64,000 bases of DNA from Rhizohabitans arisaemae (GTDB lineage Bacteria; Actinomycetota; Actinomycetes; Streptosporangiales; Streptosporangiaceae), in NCBI RefSeq assembly GCF_025996515.1, contig NZ_BLRH01000029.1, forward strand, positions 620,001-684,000, written 5' to 3'. Each line of letters opens with the position of its first letter. Position 1 is the stretch's first letter. Under the pieces are notes generated by a model that was not told the DNA's origin, did no database searches, and saw only the letters and a program-made list of their open reading frames with translations. Below, in pieces: positions 8,647 to 16,596 of this stretch. The position numbers and the translations under genes are program-made.

Positions 8647-9975
8647 CTACGACAAGTCTCGCGCCAACCTACCGTTTGCGGGAGGTGGAAGAGCGATGTT
8701 TGCCGCCGGGTCGACCTGCGCGGACGGCTCGATCAGCTCGGCGGCGGAGAGGGATCGGGGCGTCTGATCGACCGGGTCCGGCGTGTCGAGAGCCGCGTCC
8801 ACCACCCCCAGATCCTGGAGTTTCCTGGCGGTCACCAGGACCCGGCTCTCCATCGAGCCGACCGTCCGGTTGTAGGACTCCACGGCCTTGCCGAGCGCCT
8901 TGCCCAGGCCGTCGAGCGACCGGCCCATCCCGCCGAGCCGCTCGTAGAGCTCCTTGCCCAGCTCGAACACCGCCTGGGCGTTCTCGCTCAGCGCCGCCTG
9001 CTGCCACGCGTAGTGCGCCGTACGGAGCATCGTGATCAACGTGGTCGGGGTGGCGATGTGCACCCGGCGGCGCATCGCGTGCTCCAGCAGCTCCGGGTCG
9101 TGCTCCAGCGCCGGCGCCAGGAACGCCTCGCCCGGGATGAACAGCACCACGAACTCCGGCGCCGGACTGAACGCCTGCCAGTACGGCTTCGCGGCCAGCC
9201 GGTCCACATGCTCGCGCAGATGCCGCGCGTGCGCCTGCAGGCGGAGCGCCCCCGCCTTGGCGTCCTCGGTCTCGGCGGCCTCCAGGTACGCCGCGAGCGA
9301 GACCTTGGAGTCGACCACCACGTTCTTGCCGCCCGCCAGCCGGATCACCATGTCGGGCCGGACCGTCCCGTCCGCGGTCGAGGCGACGGCCTGTTCGTCG
9401 AAGTCGCAGAACCTCGCCATCCCGGCGAGTTCGGCCACCCGGCGCAGCTGCAGTTCCCCCCACCGACCCCGGGCCTCGGGCCGCTGCAGCGCGCGGACCA
9501 GCGACTGGGTCTGGGCGCGGAGCTGATCCGAGCTTTTCCGGACGAACTCCACCTGCTGGGCGAGCTCGGCGTGGGAGGTCCGCCGCCCCGAGTCCGACTC
9601 GCGGATCTGGGCCTCCAGCCGCTCCAGCGCCTCCCGCAGCGGCGTGACCAGGTGCTCGACCGCCTGTCTGCGCTGCTCCAGATCGCCGGAGGCCTCGGCG
9701 CGCGAGGCGGCCAGCCGACTCTCGGCGAGTTCCAGGAAACGCAGGTTGTTGACGTCCAGCGCCCGGGTGGACAGCGCCTGGAAACGTTCGGTGAGGCGCC
9801 CCTCCGCATGCTCCTCGGCCGCGTGAGCCCGGGCCTCCGCCGCGGCGGCGCGGGTGGCCGACTCCACGATCGCGGCCGAGGTCCTCGCCCGGCCGAGCGC
9901 CAGCCCGATCGCGACACCCGTGCCGAGCCCGATGAACAGTCCGAGGAGGAGAGCCGTGACGTCCATGCCCGGCAT
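8647..9975 (-). CDS. rmuC: DNA recombination protein RmuC
   Basis: RmuC-family protein thought to limit DNA inversions and rearrangements. One N-terminal membrane helix (TALLLGLFIGLGTGVAIGL, about residues 6-24) is followed by a long coiled coil (about residues 35-160) and then the nuclease-like core with RGRWGELQLRRVAELAGM, RPDMVIRLAGGKNVVVDSKV, FVVLFIPGEAFL and IATPTTLITMLRTAHYAWQQ. These are the diagnostic RmuC blocks, including the D...DSKV pair of the PD-(D/E)XK-like fold. The start at 9975 or 9966 removes about 35 non-conserved residues of a longer reading frame; no strong ribosome binding site distinguishes them. It is divergent from ychF. Confidence 0.9.
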   Translation of the reverse strand: MPGMDVTALLLGLFIGLGTGVAIGLALGRARTSAAIVESATRAAAAEARAHAAEEHAEGRLTERFQALSTRALDVNNLRFLELAESRLAASRAEASGDLEQRRQAVEHLVTPLREALERLEAQIRESDSGRRTSHAELAQQVEFVRKSSDQLRAQTQSLVRALQRPEARGRWGELQLRRVAELAGMARFCDFDEQAVASTADGTVRPDMVIRLAGGKNVVVDSKVSLAAYLEAAETEDAKAGALRLQAHARHLREHVDRLAAKPYWQAFSPAPEFVVLFIPGEAFLAPALEHDPELLEHAMRRRVHIATPTTLITMLRTAHYAWQQAALSENAQAVFELGKELYERLGGMGRSLDGLGKALGKAVESYNRTVGSMESRVLVTARKLQDLGVVDAALDTPDPVDQTPRSLSAAELIEPSAQVDPAANIALPPPANGRLARDLS

Positions 9976-10071
9976 GCTCGCAGGACATCCCGGGCGTTCG
10001 ACGCCCGACACGCCCGGGATCCGGTACGGGCCGCAGGCCGTACACGCGGAGCGGGCCGGGGGAAAGGCCAG

Positions 10072-10077
10072 TAAACT
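10072..10077 (+). promoter_or_regulatory. -10 box of ychF
   Basis: TAAACT ending eight bases before the GTG at 10086. The only purine-rich tract (GGGGGAAAGG) is 18 or more bases upstream, too far to serve as a ribosome binding site. Confidence 0.45.
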
Positions 10078-10085
10078 CACCGAAC

Positions 10086-11174
10086 GTGAGCCTGTCCATC
10101 GGTATCGTCGGCCTGCCCAACGTCGGTAAGTCCACGGTGTTCAACGCCCTGACCAAGAGCGCCCACGCGCTCGCCGCGAACTACCCCTTCGCCACCATCG
10201 AGCCCAACGTCGGCGAGGTCGGCGTGCCCGACCCCCGCCTCGACGCACTGGCGAAGATGTTCGGCTCGGCGAAGATCCTCCCGGCCCGGGTGAAGTTCGT
10301 GGACATCGCGGGGCTCGTCCGGGGCGCCTCCGAAGGCCAGGGGCGGGGCAACCAGTTCCTCGCCAACATCCGGGAGACCGACGCCATCTGCCAGGTAATC
10401 CGCGTGTTCACCGACCCCGACGTGACCCATGTGGACGGCGGCGTGGACCCGGGGCGGGACATCGAGACGATCAACACCGAGTTGATCCTCGCCGACCTGC
10501 AGACCCTGGAGAAGGTCATCCCCCGGCTCACCCGGGAGGTGCGCGGCTCCAAGGAGAAGAAGGCGCTGCTGGACGCGGCCGAGGCGGCCTCCAGGCTGCT
10601 CGACTCCGGGCAGACCCTCTTCGCCGGCGCGGCGGGCGCGGGGATCGACCTGGCGGAACTGCGGGAGTTCCACCTGCTTACCGCCAAGCCGTTCCTGTAC
10701 GTCTTCAACCTCGACGCAGACGAGCTGGTGGACGAGGCCCTCCGGGCCAAGCTCTCCGCCCTCGTCGCCCCCGCCGAGGCGGTCTTCCTCGACGCCAAGA
10801 TCGAGTCTGAGCTGGTGGAGCTCCCCGACGACGAGGCGCTGGAGCTGCTCCAGTCGGTCGGCCAGGAGGAGTCCGGCTTCGCACAGCTCGCCCGGGTCGG
10901 CTTCAACGTCCTCGGCCTGCAGACCTACCTGACCGCGGGCCCCAAGGAGGCCCGGGCCTGGACGATCAAGCAGGGGGCCACGGCGCCGGAGGCCGCGGGC
11001 GTCATCCACACCGACTTCCAGCGCGGCTTCATCAAGGCCGAGATCGTCTCCTTCGACGAGCTGACGGCCGCCGGTTCCATGGCCGCCGCCCGCTCCGGCG
11101 GCAAGGCCAGGATCGAAGGCAAGGACTACGTCATGCGCGACGGCGACGTCGTGGAGTTCCGCTTCAACGTGTAG
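10086..11174 (+). CDS. ychF: Ribosome-associated GTPase-fold ATPase YchF/OLA1
   Basis: Obg-family P-loop NTPase that prefers ATP and associates with ribosomes, with a role in stress responses. G1 GLPNVGKSTVFNALT, G3 VDIAGLVRGASEGQG and the NLDADE-type region in place of the usual NKxD motif are all seen; the C-terminal TGS domain ends in YVMRDGDVVEFRFNV. The length of 362 residues is exact for the family. It starts with GTG. The last 43 bp are duplicated in degenerate form at 12521-12563, which marks the left edge of an accessory island. Confidence 0.96.
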   Translation: MSLSIGIVGLPNVGKSTVFNALTKSAHALAANYPFATIEPNVGEVGVPDPRLDALAKMFGSAKILPARVKFVDIAGLVRGASEGQGRGNQFLANIRETDAICQVIRVFTDPDVTHVDGGVDPGRDIETINTELILADLQTLEKVIPRLTREVRGSKEKKALLDAAEAASRLLDSGQTLFAGAAGAGIDLAELREFHLLTAKPFLYVFNLDADELVDEALRAKLSALVAPAEAVFLDAKIESELVELPDDEALELLQSVGQEESGFAQLARVGFNVLGLQTYLTAGPKEARAWTIKQGATAPEAAGVIHTDFQRGFIKAEIVSFDELTAAGSMAAARSGGKARIEGKDYVMRDGDVVEFRFNV

Positions 11175-11242
11175 CGGCCGGTCGGCGCGGACCGTGCACA
11201 AGCACGCGCCGATTCGTGTGAGTGCTTGACTGCGGAGCGTTA

Positions 11243-11280
11243 CTTTCATTGGACGCTTGATATCCTGCGCCCAATGAAAG
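11243..11280. promoter_or_regulatory. 10-bp perfect inverted repeat upstream of phosphotransferase gene
   Basis: CTTTCATTGG (11243-11252) and CCAATGAAAG (11271-11280) are exact reverse complements separated by 18 bp. The spacer contains TATCCT, a TAnnnT hexamer at 11261-11266. The symmetry suits a repressor operator over a promoter; with AT-rich arms and no T-tract it is not an obvious terminator for ychF. It lies 63 bp before the next gene. Confidence 0.5.
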
Positions 11281-11343
11281 AATCGCCGAGCCTGCTCCCC
11301 CTCCTGCGATCCCGCCTGCAAGTGAGTTCTCCGAGCGTGCACG

Positions 11344-12252
11344 GTGACTGAACACCCCGCCATCCTGAATGACCTGGCCGGACGGTGGGGGTTGAGCGGC
11401 CTGGAGTTGATCGGCAGGGGACTGGAGTTCTCCGCGTACCGGGCCCGGCGGCAAGACGGGGAACCCGTTGTGGTTCGGCTCGCCCCTCGGCGGTACGACT
11501 CGAACGCCAATGATCCTCATGTGGACACCCGCGCCCTGCTTGCCCAGGAATACGAGCTCACTCGGTATCTGGCGGCCTACGGCTTGCCGGTGGCACAGCC
11601 GATGGAGCTGATCCTGGCGGACGAGTCGTCATCCTCCGACGCGTTGCTGACCACATATGTCCACGACGACGGTTCGGATCTCGACTCCTTTGCCCTGGGG
11701 CGGCTCCTCGCCCGCCTTCACAGTGTGCCACCGCCACGCCTGAGGCCGGTCGCGTCCGAGGGAATGCCCACAGCCGGGGCGATCGCCGCACGCATTCGGC
11801 GCCGGTGGGGTGAGATCGGCCGGTACATCGGCGACTGGTCGGAACCGCCAGATCCGTCACTCATCAGCAGACACCTCAGCGGCGTTACCGAGGACAGTCT
11901 CATCCACCTCGATATCCGCAGCGACAACACTCGGCGGCGGCGTGGCAACGTCGTCGCCCTGCTGGACTGGTCGAACGCCCTGCTCGGCTGTTCCGCCGTG
12001 GAGTTCGGGCGACTGACGGAATACGCCCGATACCCCGAAAACGGGCTTGATTTGGCAGCGATCCGCAGCGGATATGCGGAGACGACTGCGGTTCCCCCCG
12101 ACAATGATCCCGCGCTGTCGGTGTGCCGACTGGACGCCGCGTTGATGCTTGCTCTCGTCTTCCTGGCCGAGGCGCCCGATCCGATCCGCGGCCCCGCAGC
12201 GGCGGACCATGCACGGGAGATCGCACACACTGTGACCACACTCCGCATGTGA
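11344..12252 (+). CDS. Aminoglycoside-phosphotransferase-fold (APH) kinase
   Basis: 302-residue protein of the APH/choline-kinase fold. The N-lobe has a nucleotide-binding strand (LELIGRGLEFSAYRARR, then EPVVVRLAP). The catalytic loop is LIHLDIRSDN, matching HxDxxxxN, followed by VVALLDWSNALLGC in the place of the metal-binding D-W motif. The substrate could be an antibiotic, a sugar or a small-molecule alcohol; nothing here decides. The GTG start has no obvious ribosome binding site. The gene is alone between the intact ychF and a cutA fragment, in copy 1 of a duplicated interval. Codon use looks less GC-extreme than in ychF, in line with acquisition. Confidence 0.78.
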   Translation: MTEHPAILNDLAGRWGLSGLELIGRGLEFSAYRARRQDGEPVVVRLAPRRYDSNANDPHVDTRALLAQEYELTRYLAAYGLPVAQPMELILADESSSSDALLTTYVHDDGSDLDSFALGRLLARLHSVPPPRLRPVASEGMPTAGAIAARIRRRWGEIGRYIGDWSEPPDPSLISRHLSGVTEDSLIHLDIRSDNTRRRRGNVVALLDWSNALLGCSAVEFGRLTEYARYPENGLDLAAIRSGYAETTAVPPDNDPALSVCRLDAALMLALVFLAEAPDPIRGPAAADHAREIAHTVTTLRM

Positions 12253-12279
12253 AAGCCGGTGGGGCCATGGTTCGGTGGG

Positions 12280-12332
12280 TTTGGTGCGTCTCACCACCTC
12301 AGGACTACGTCTTCGCCCCAAGAACTTCACTG
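12280..12332 (+). repeat. Imperfect direct repeat, copy 1 (partner at 12624)
   Basis: Forty-one bases ending TACGTCTTCGCCCCA at 12320 match 12624-12664 at 33 positions without gaps, and all eight differences are transitions. Weaker similarity (TTCACYG) continues to about 12332. It lies between the phosphotransferase gene and the cutA remnant. Confidence 0.6.
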
Positions 12333-12420
12333 TTGGGGAACCGCCCTATCGGTACTCGGCGATGTCGATCGTGTTGGACGACTCGTATCTGAACCATGGG
12401 AGGTCAGGCGGTGGGTGGTG

Positions 12421-12495
12421 GTTTCGGTGCGGAGCCAGGTGAGGTAGGCGTCGTCGCCGGTGGTGACTGGGATAGCGATGATCTCGGGGTGTCGT
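12421..12495 (-). pseudogene. cutA 3' remnant
   Basis: Matches 16610-16685 of the intact cutA with about eight mismatches and one gap. On the minus strand it reads PEIIAIPVTTGDDAYLTWLR followed by TET, against PEIIATPITAGNDAYLTWLH in the functional protein. No N-terminal part is present. It is followed after 25 bp by a remnant of the ychF 3' end. Confidence 0.8.
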
Positions 12496-12520
12496 CGCAA
12501 TCGTACTGCTGCACCCGGAG

Positions 12521-12563
12521 CATGCGCGATGGCGCACGTCGTGGAGTTCCGCTTCACGTCTGA
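12521..12563 (+). pseudogene. ychF 3' remnant
   Basis: The 43 bases from CATGCGCGATGGCG to TTCACGTCTGA repeat the end of ychF (11132-11174), with one substitution, an inserted base and a deleted base in the matched core. The frame is broken. Its position immediately after the cutA remnant gives the order ychF...cutA' | ychF'...cutA expected of a tandem duplication or single crossover. Confidence 0.8.
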
Positions 12564-12623
12564 CCCGCTGCTCTCACCGCGTGGCCCCCGAACCGTGCCA
12601 CCGACTCACGAAGGGTGACACAG

Positions 12624-12676
12624 TTCGGTGCGTTCCACCGCCCTGGGATTACGTCTTCGCCCCATGGGTTTCACCG
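12624..12676 (+). repeat. Imperfect direct repeat, copy 2 (partner at 12280)
   Basis: Starts TTCGGTGCGTTCCACCG and contains TACGTCTTCGCCCCA. It ends about 45 bp before the acetyltransferase gene. It lies in copy 2 of the duplicated ychF-cutA interval, whereas its partner lies in copy 1, so it may be ancestral spacer sequence. Confidence 0.6.
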
Positions 12677-12721
12677 ATCCCATTACTGTGGTGATACCCA
12701 ACATCATGGGAGTGAGCCGCC

Positions 12722-13237
12722 TTGTATGTCATGCGTCGAGCCGCTCCCTCGGACCGGGATCACGTTGAGAGATTCGTCGCGAGCCGCTTCACGTGGATGG
12801 CCGATCAGGGTGTCATTCTGTGGCCTCAGACACCCGGCGAGATCGCTGACAGGAGTCTCTCCGCACACGCGCCCATGTGGGTCCTGGTCGGCGACGACAG
12901 TCTGCCCATCGGCATGACGATGCTCCTTGAACAGACCGGCACCGCCATCTTTACCGAGGAAGAGCGAGCTGAGAGCTGCTTCCTCTTGGCAAACACGGTC
13001 ACCGATCCGGCATATGCGGGCAAGGGACTGGGGACCAGGATCGCCCATTGGGCCGTCGACCGAGCTGCGCGGGAGGGCAAGCGGTGGGTCCGGCGCGTAA
13101 CCACCGAGGATCGACTGGTCAAGTACTACGAGACCCAGGGGTTCACTCTGCTCCGGACACGGGAGTACAAGGGGAACATGATCAATGCCCTTCAGCGGCC
13201 TGCTGAGCAGCTCGATGCGCTGGCCACTCAGGATTAG
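12722..13237 (+). CDS. GNAT-family N-acetyltransferase
   Basis: 171-residue acetyl-CoA-dependent acyltransferase. The acetyl-CoA pocket is visible as LANTVTDPAYAGKGLGTRIA (a relaxed version of the R/QxxGxG/A motif A), followed by the helix AHWAVDRAAREGKRWVRRV and then KYYETQGFTLLRTREYKGN, the usual C-terminal motif B. The substrate is unknown. A TTG start at 12722 has GGAG eight bases upstream; an ATG nine bases later (12731) is the alternative. The gene is followed by a hairpin terminator and is convergent with the peptide gene of the RiPP-type cluster. Confidence 0.82.
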   Translation: MYVMRRAAPSDRDHVERFVASRFTWMADQGVILWPQTPGEIADRSLSAHAPMWVLVGDDSLPIGMTMLLEQTGTAIFTEEERAESCFLLANTVTDPAYAGKGLGTRIAHWAVDRAAREGKRWVRRVTTEDRLVKYYETQGFTLLRTREYKGNMINALQRPAEQLDALATQD

Positions 13238-13245
13238 GAATGAGC

Positions 13246-13274
13246 GAGCGCGGGGCCGGTAGACACCCGCGCTC
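13246..13274 (+). terminator. Hairpin after acetyltransferase gene
   Basis: GAGCGCGGG and CCCGCGCTC form a perfect nine-bp stem with an 11-nt loop, 9 bp after the stop codon. There is no strong T-tract. Confidence 0.6.
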
Positions 13275-13280
13275 TACCTG

Positions 13281-13303
13281 CTAGGTCGCAGTTGGCGACC
13301 TAG
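13281..13303 (-). terminator. Hairpin at the stop codon of the peptide gene
   Basis: CTAGGTCGC and GCGACCTAG form a perfect nine-bp stem with a five-nt loop. On the minus strand the stem includes the TAG stop codon of the precursor peptide, so it could protect the 3' end of a short abundant mRNA. Confidence 0.55.
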
Positions 13304-13464
13304 TAGGGGTTGTCGTCACCCGCGTTACATGAGCACTTCTCGGACTCGACGACAGCCTCAAGATCGCTGACGAACTCGATCTCCGTGAGTTCGCAAGGGC
13401 GAGTTGTGATCTTAATGGCGACGGGTCCGGGACCCGCTGGCCGTTCCATGATGAGCGCGGTCAT
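13300..13464 (-). CDS. Candidate RiPP precursor peptide (54 residues, three Cys)
   Basis: Short peptide encoded 11 bp downstream of a radical SAM/SPASM enzyme gene. The start is fixed by AGGAGG seven bases before the ATG at 13464. It begins MTALIMERPAGPGPVAIKIT and ends EKCSCNAGDDNPY. Residues 15-41 alternate beta-strand-like and acidic helical sequence (ELTEIEFVSDLEAVVE), as in leader regions recognised by maturases. Cysteines are at 24, 44 and 46, so the C-terminal CSC plus Asn/Asp/Tyr residues are plausible sites for thioether or other radical crosslinks. I do not recognise a named precursor family. No protease or transporter gene is adjacent. Confidence 0.7.
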   Translation of the reverse strand: MTALIMERPAGPGPVAIKITTRPCELTEIEFVSDLEAVVESEKCSCNAGDDNPY

Positions 13465-13475
13465 GCGACTACCTC

Positions 13476-14579
13476 CTAGGCGTGCTGGCAGTACATCTTC
13501 AGTGGTGCCTTCGCCTCTTGGTAGAGCTTGGCCAACGGTCTGCACACCATGCAGGAGCCCGATAGAGCACAGCCGGAGCAGCCACCAGTGCGAAGCATGA
13601 GGGAATCCGCGATGGCGGGAAGTTTGGACAGCCCGTTCACACCCTCCGATACGAGGTCAATGGGGTGTTCCCGGCCCACCTTGCAGATGGTGACTCTGCC
13701 GTGAGGGTCAGAGTGGAAGAACGTATGGCCCGCGTGGCAGCCGGTAAACACTCGCCGCTTTGTGAGGTGCTCTTCTGACTGGGCGGGCAGGGAGTCGGCG
13801 CCCCCGTAGATGGTCGGACTCATGTTGCTGAAGACGTGGTAGGGAAGTCCCCAACTTTCGGCCATATCGATCATCTGTTGGCGTTCTTGGGCGCAGCTCC
13901 CGGTGATGATCAAGTTGAGGTTGATCGGCAGACCAGCCTCCATGCCCGCCCTCATGCCCTTGTTGAAGTTCTTCCACGACCCGCGGCGCCTAGTCAGCCC
14001 GTCGAATGACTCTTCGCTTCCGCCGTACACGCTGATCGTCACGCGATAGGGGCGTCTGGAGGTGAGGAGGTCAATGTTCTTTGGCTTCCACAATGTGGAT
14101 GCATTTGTGGATATGGAGAGCATCATGCCCAGCCCGTAGGCGTAGATGTATGTCTCAGCGAACTGTCCATCGATCAGCGGTTCGCCGCCCGTTAGTTGGA
14201 GCCACACAACGCCCGCGTCACGCATCGCGTTCAGGAGCTTTTCGCGATCAGACCACTTCAGCCCGGCGAACCTTTTCTGGGCGAGATAGCAGTGCGAGCA
14301 GTCGAAGTTGCAGCCGAGATTTAGCTCGTACGATGCTCGGCAGTAGCCGTGGGGGGATGGCTGACGTACCAGAACGGTCTCGGCCATCGGTCGGGTCCTT
14401 AGCTCCAGCCCCCACGACTTCGCAGCCGCATCGGCCAGCCACGGTGGGACTCTGCTGTTTGAGCCGGCCAGCTGCCTGAGCTCCTCATACATACCTCGCG
14501 GTAACCTCGCGCCGTTTGCTGCACCCGGCCGAAGCAACAAGTAGTCGTCGAGAAATGGAGTTGCGATAACCAAGTGCAT
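13476..14579 (-). CDS. Radical SAM/SPASM peptide-modifying enzyme
   Basis: 367 residues. The radical SAM cluster motif is CNFDCSHC (CxxxCxxC) near residue 89, within ELNLGCNFDCSHCYLAQ; the GGE-type SAM-binding motif is LQLTGGEPLIDG. The C-terminal part has a SPASM/Twitch-like set of cysteines for auxiliary clusters: TGCHAGH, VTICKVG, CSGCALSGSCMVC and a final YCQHA. About 85 N-terminal residues before the barrel could act as a peptide-recognition element. Together with the adjacent Cys-containing peptide this indicates a RiPP maturase, probably making thioether or C-C crosslinks; the exact chemistry is inference. The ATG at 14579 is preceded by GGAGGA at five bases. It is divergent from an XRE regulator. 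Confidence 0.85.
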   Translation of the reverse strand: MHLVIATPFLDDYLLLRPGAANGARLPRGMYEELRQLAGSNSRVPPWLADAAAKSWGLELRTRPMAETVLVRQPSPHGYCRASYELNLGCNFDCSHCYLAQKRFAGLKWSDREKLLNAMRDAGVVWLQLTGGEPLIDGQFAETYIYAYGLGMMLSISTNASTLWKPKNIDLLTSRRPYRVTISVYGGSEESFDGLTRRRGSWKNFNKGMRAGMEAGLPINLNLIITGSCAQERQQMIDMAESWGLPYHVFSNMSPTIYGGADSLPAQSEEHLTKRRVFTGCHAGHTFFHSDPHGRVTICKVGREHPIDLVSEGVNGLSKLPAIADSLMLRTGGCSGCALSGSCMVCRPLAKLYQEAKAPLKMYCQHA

Positions 14580-14774
14580 CAGAGTCCTCCCGGGTCACTG
14601 GTGGTTCCCTTAATATCCCTTCGGGATGGATGCCCGACCGCGTTTCGGAGCGGGCTCTTGTTTAAGCCGCCTGACCTGAACCGGGGGAGCTTGTCCGGCG
14701 GTAAGTCCAGCCAACAGTCCCGGATCGATGTGAACCACGGCAACCGTGCGGCATTCTTGACGCTTTTCTGATGC

Positions 14775-14788
14775 ACGGAGTGCACCGT
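14775..14788. promoter_or_regulatory. Small inverted repeat between radical SAM and XRE genes
   Basis: ACGG and CCGT flank AGTGCA, and TGCAC is directly repeated across the site. It is 38 bp before the XRE start. The rest of 14580-14826 holds no gene. Confidence 0.3.
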
Positions 14789-14826
14789 ATGGGTAAGACA
14801 ATGATCAATTGGGGAAAGAGGCCGAT

Positions 14827-16077
14827 ATGGGCCTAGCCAAGCGGCGGAAAGCCATGGGCTACAGTCAAGAGCGGCTCGCCCATGCCCTCGGTGTCGATCG
14901 CACAACGGTTGGCCGCTGGGAGCGGGGGGAAACAACCCCCGAGGGTGTTCACCGGCCGAAAATGGCCATGTTGCTACACCTGGATCTCGCCGAACTCGAC
15001 GTAATGCTAACCTTGCCACGAACTGCCTGCCTGGAGTCCGTAGCGTCGCCGTCTGGTGATTGTCATGGTTCAGGGCATAACAACGACGTGATCCGACGTG
15101 AGTTTCTACGCCTCATGGCGACGACCGGGGCTCTGACGGCCCTCGCGCATGATGAGGCTGAGGCGATTGCGGATGCGGTCGAGCGAGGCTCGATCGACGA
15201 CTTCCACCAGATGAACGACCACCTTTGGCGGGTTTACCTGCTGGCCCGTTCAAAAGGCTCCATCACGTTGATCGTTCGCGAACAGCTTGGTGTGTTGAAC
15301 GACGCACTGAGGAAATCACACCAGACCAGTGCCTTGTGTGAGGTCGCAGGAGATCTCCTTCAGCTCTCGGGTGAGCTGGCATTTGATGCCAACCGATACA
15401 CGGACGCTGCAGCGGACTACACGTTGGCCACTTCAGCCAGTGGCAACGCTCACGCTTTCGATCTGTGGGCCTGCGCGCTTGTCCGGCACGCGTACTTGGA
15501 CGTTTTCGAGGGACGTTTTGCGCAGGCCGCCGAGACTCTCGAAGTTGCGTGGAGGATCGCCATACGTGGTGACAGCGCACGGTCCACAAGGCATTGGGTG
15601 GCATCAGTGCAGGCTGCGGCATACGCGGGCTTGGGAACTGTCGGTTCTTGCGAGCGGGCCCTCGACGAGGCTCAGCAGGTCGCAGACTTGAATGGACCTG
15701 TCGACAACGGCGGGTGGCTACGCTTCGACGGTTCACGTCTCGATGAGGAGCGGGGGGCCTGTTACGTCCGGCTTGGGCGACTCGACCCTGCCGAGACAGC
15801 GCTTAAGAGGGCGCTGGTCTCTGACGCTTTGACCAAGGGGCAGTCTATTCGCCGCCGGGGTGCCGCCCTAGCCGACCTCGCAGTAATCGGGATGAAACGC
15901 CGTGACGTCGAGCAGCTTCTGACCTATGGTGGTGAGGCTCTCCGGCTGGCTCAGCAATCGGGCTCTGGATACATCGCCCGTAAACTCCAGGCTTTGCGGG
16001 CGGATTTCGGTTCCTGGGGCCGGGATCGCCGTGTGGCGGAGTTGGACGCCGAGATCGGTGTCTTGGGTGTGATGTGA
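14827..16077 (+). CDS. XRE-family regulator with TPR-like sensor domain
   Basis: 416-residue protein. The N-terminal helix-turn-helix (about residues 3-55) reads AKRRKAMGYSQERLAHALGV, then DRTTVGRWERGETTP, a typical XRE/SinR fold. A linker contains DVIRREFLRLMATTGALTAL, the segment often found between HTH and TPR parts in actinobacterial regulators of this type. The remainder (about residues 120-410) is all-helical with repeated A/L-rich 34-residue units (RYTDAAADYTLATSA, RFAQAAETLEVAWRIA, PAETALKRALVSD), as in peptide- or protein-sensing TPR regulators. The ATG at 14827 has AAAGAGG five bases upstream. Divergent from the radical SAM gene, it is the likely cluster regulator; it overlaps the next gene by 4 bp. 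Confidence 0.85.
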   Translation: MGLAKRRKAMGYSQERLAHALGVDRTTVGRWERGETTPEGVHRPKMAMLLHLDLAELDVMLTLPRTACLESVASPSGDCHGSGHNNDVIRREFLRLMATTGALTALAHDEAEAIADAVERGSIDDFHQMNDHLWRVYLLARSKGSITLIVREQLGVLNDALRKSHQTSALCEVAGDLLQLSGELAFDANRYTDAAADYTLATSASGNAHAFDLWACALVRHAYLDVFEGRFAQAAETLEVAWRIAIRGDSARSTRHWVASVQAAAYAGLGTVGSCERALDEAQQVADLNGPVDNGGWLRFDGSRLDEERGACYVRLGRLDPAETALKRALVSDALTKGQSIRRRGAALADLAVIGMKRRDVEQLLTYGGEALRLAQQSGSGYIARKLQALRADFGSWGRDRRVAELDAEIGVLGVM

Positions 16078-16457
16078 CGAGAGGGGTCGTCGTGCCGGAG
16101 ATTGAGGGCGCCCGGTTGTTCAGGGAGGCGTGGATCGCGGGAGTGCGGAAGCACTTTCCGGGTGAGCCGAAGCCGGGCTACGTGACTCCTTGGGAGGACA
16201 CGCCCGAGTGGGAACGTGCGGCTGCAGGGGTCGTGTACGAACAGGTACGTCAATTCCTCGATCTGAGCGATGGCCACGCGGTGCGGCTGACACGGGAGCA
16301 GAAGGGCCGCTTCGTCGCGACGTGCTGGGTAGCTCAGATGTACAAGCACTTCGAGGATCCGAAGCCGGGCTACGTTGCTGACTGGCCGGACCTGCCGGAC
16401 TGGCAGAAGGAGACCGACTCGGACATTTTCGAGGCCATCGAAGACAGGGCCAGGTGA
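16074..16457 (+). CDS. Small protein with two tandem KHF-PKPGYV repeats
   Basis: 127 residues, unknown function. Two imperfect repeats are visible: AWIAGVRKHFPGEPKPGYV then TPWEDTPEWE (about residues 19-48), and CWVAQMYKHFEDPKPGYV then ADWPDLPDWQ (about residues 84-112). The shared pattern is W-x-A-x(3)-KHF-x(2-3)-PKPGYV-x(2)-W-x-D-x-P-x-W. There is no signal peptide or membrane segment. The GTG overlaps the XRE stop (GTGA), so translation is coupled; it may be a partner or anti-regulator of the XRE protein. Confidence 0.7.
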   Translation: MTRGVVVPEIEGARLFREAWIAGVRKHFPGEPKPGYVTPWEDTPEWERAAAGVVYEQVRQFLDLSDGHAVRLTREQKGRFVATCWVAQMYKHFEDPKPGYVADWPDLPDWQKETDSDIFEAIEDRAR

Positions 16458-16596
16458 CACCGGACCGGTCGTCTGAGGCCGTCGGATCCGCCGTTGGGCG
16501 GAGGCCGCGGCGTGATCGGTTTCGTGAATTGGGTGTCGCCTCGATGCCGGGTTGGGCGTTTACTCGTTCCGGCACGGCTGACGGCAGGGTCTTCGG

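Noticed and set aside
11132-12563. ychF 3' end as an attachment site of an integrase-driven element
   Set aside because: No integrase gene lies in the island, and the presence of a cutA remnant joined to the ychF remnant is better explained by tandem duplication or a single crossover.
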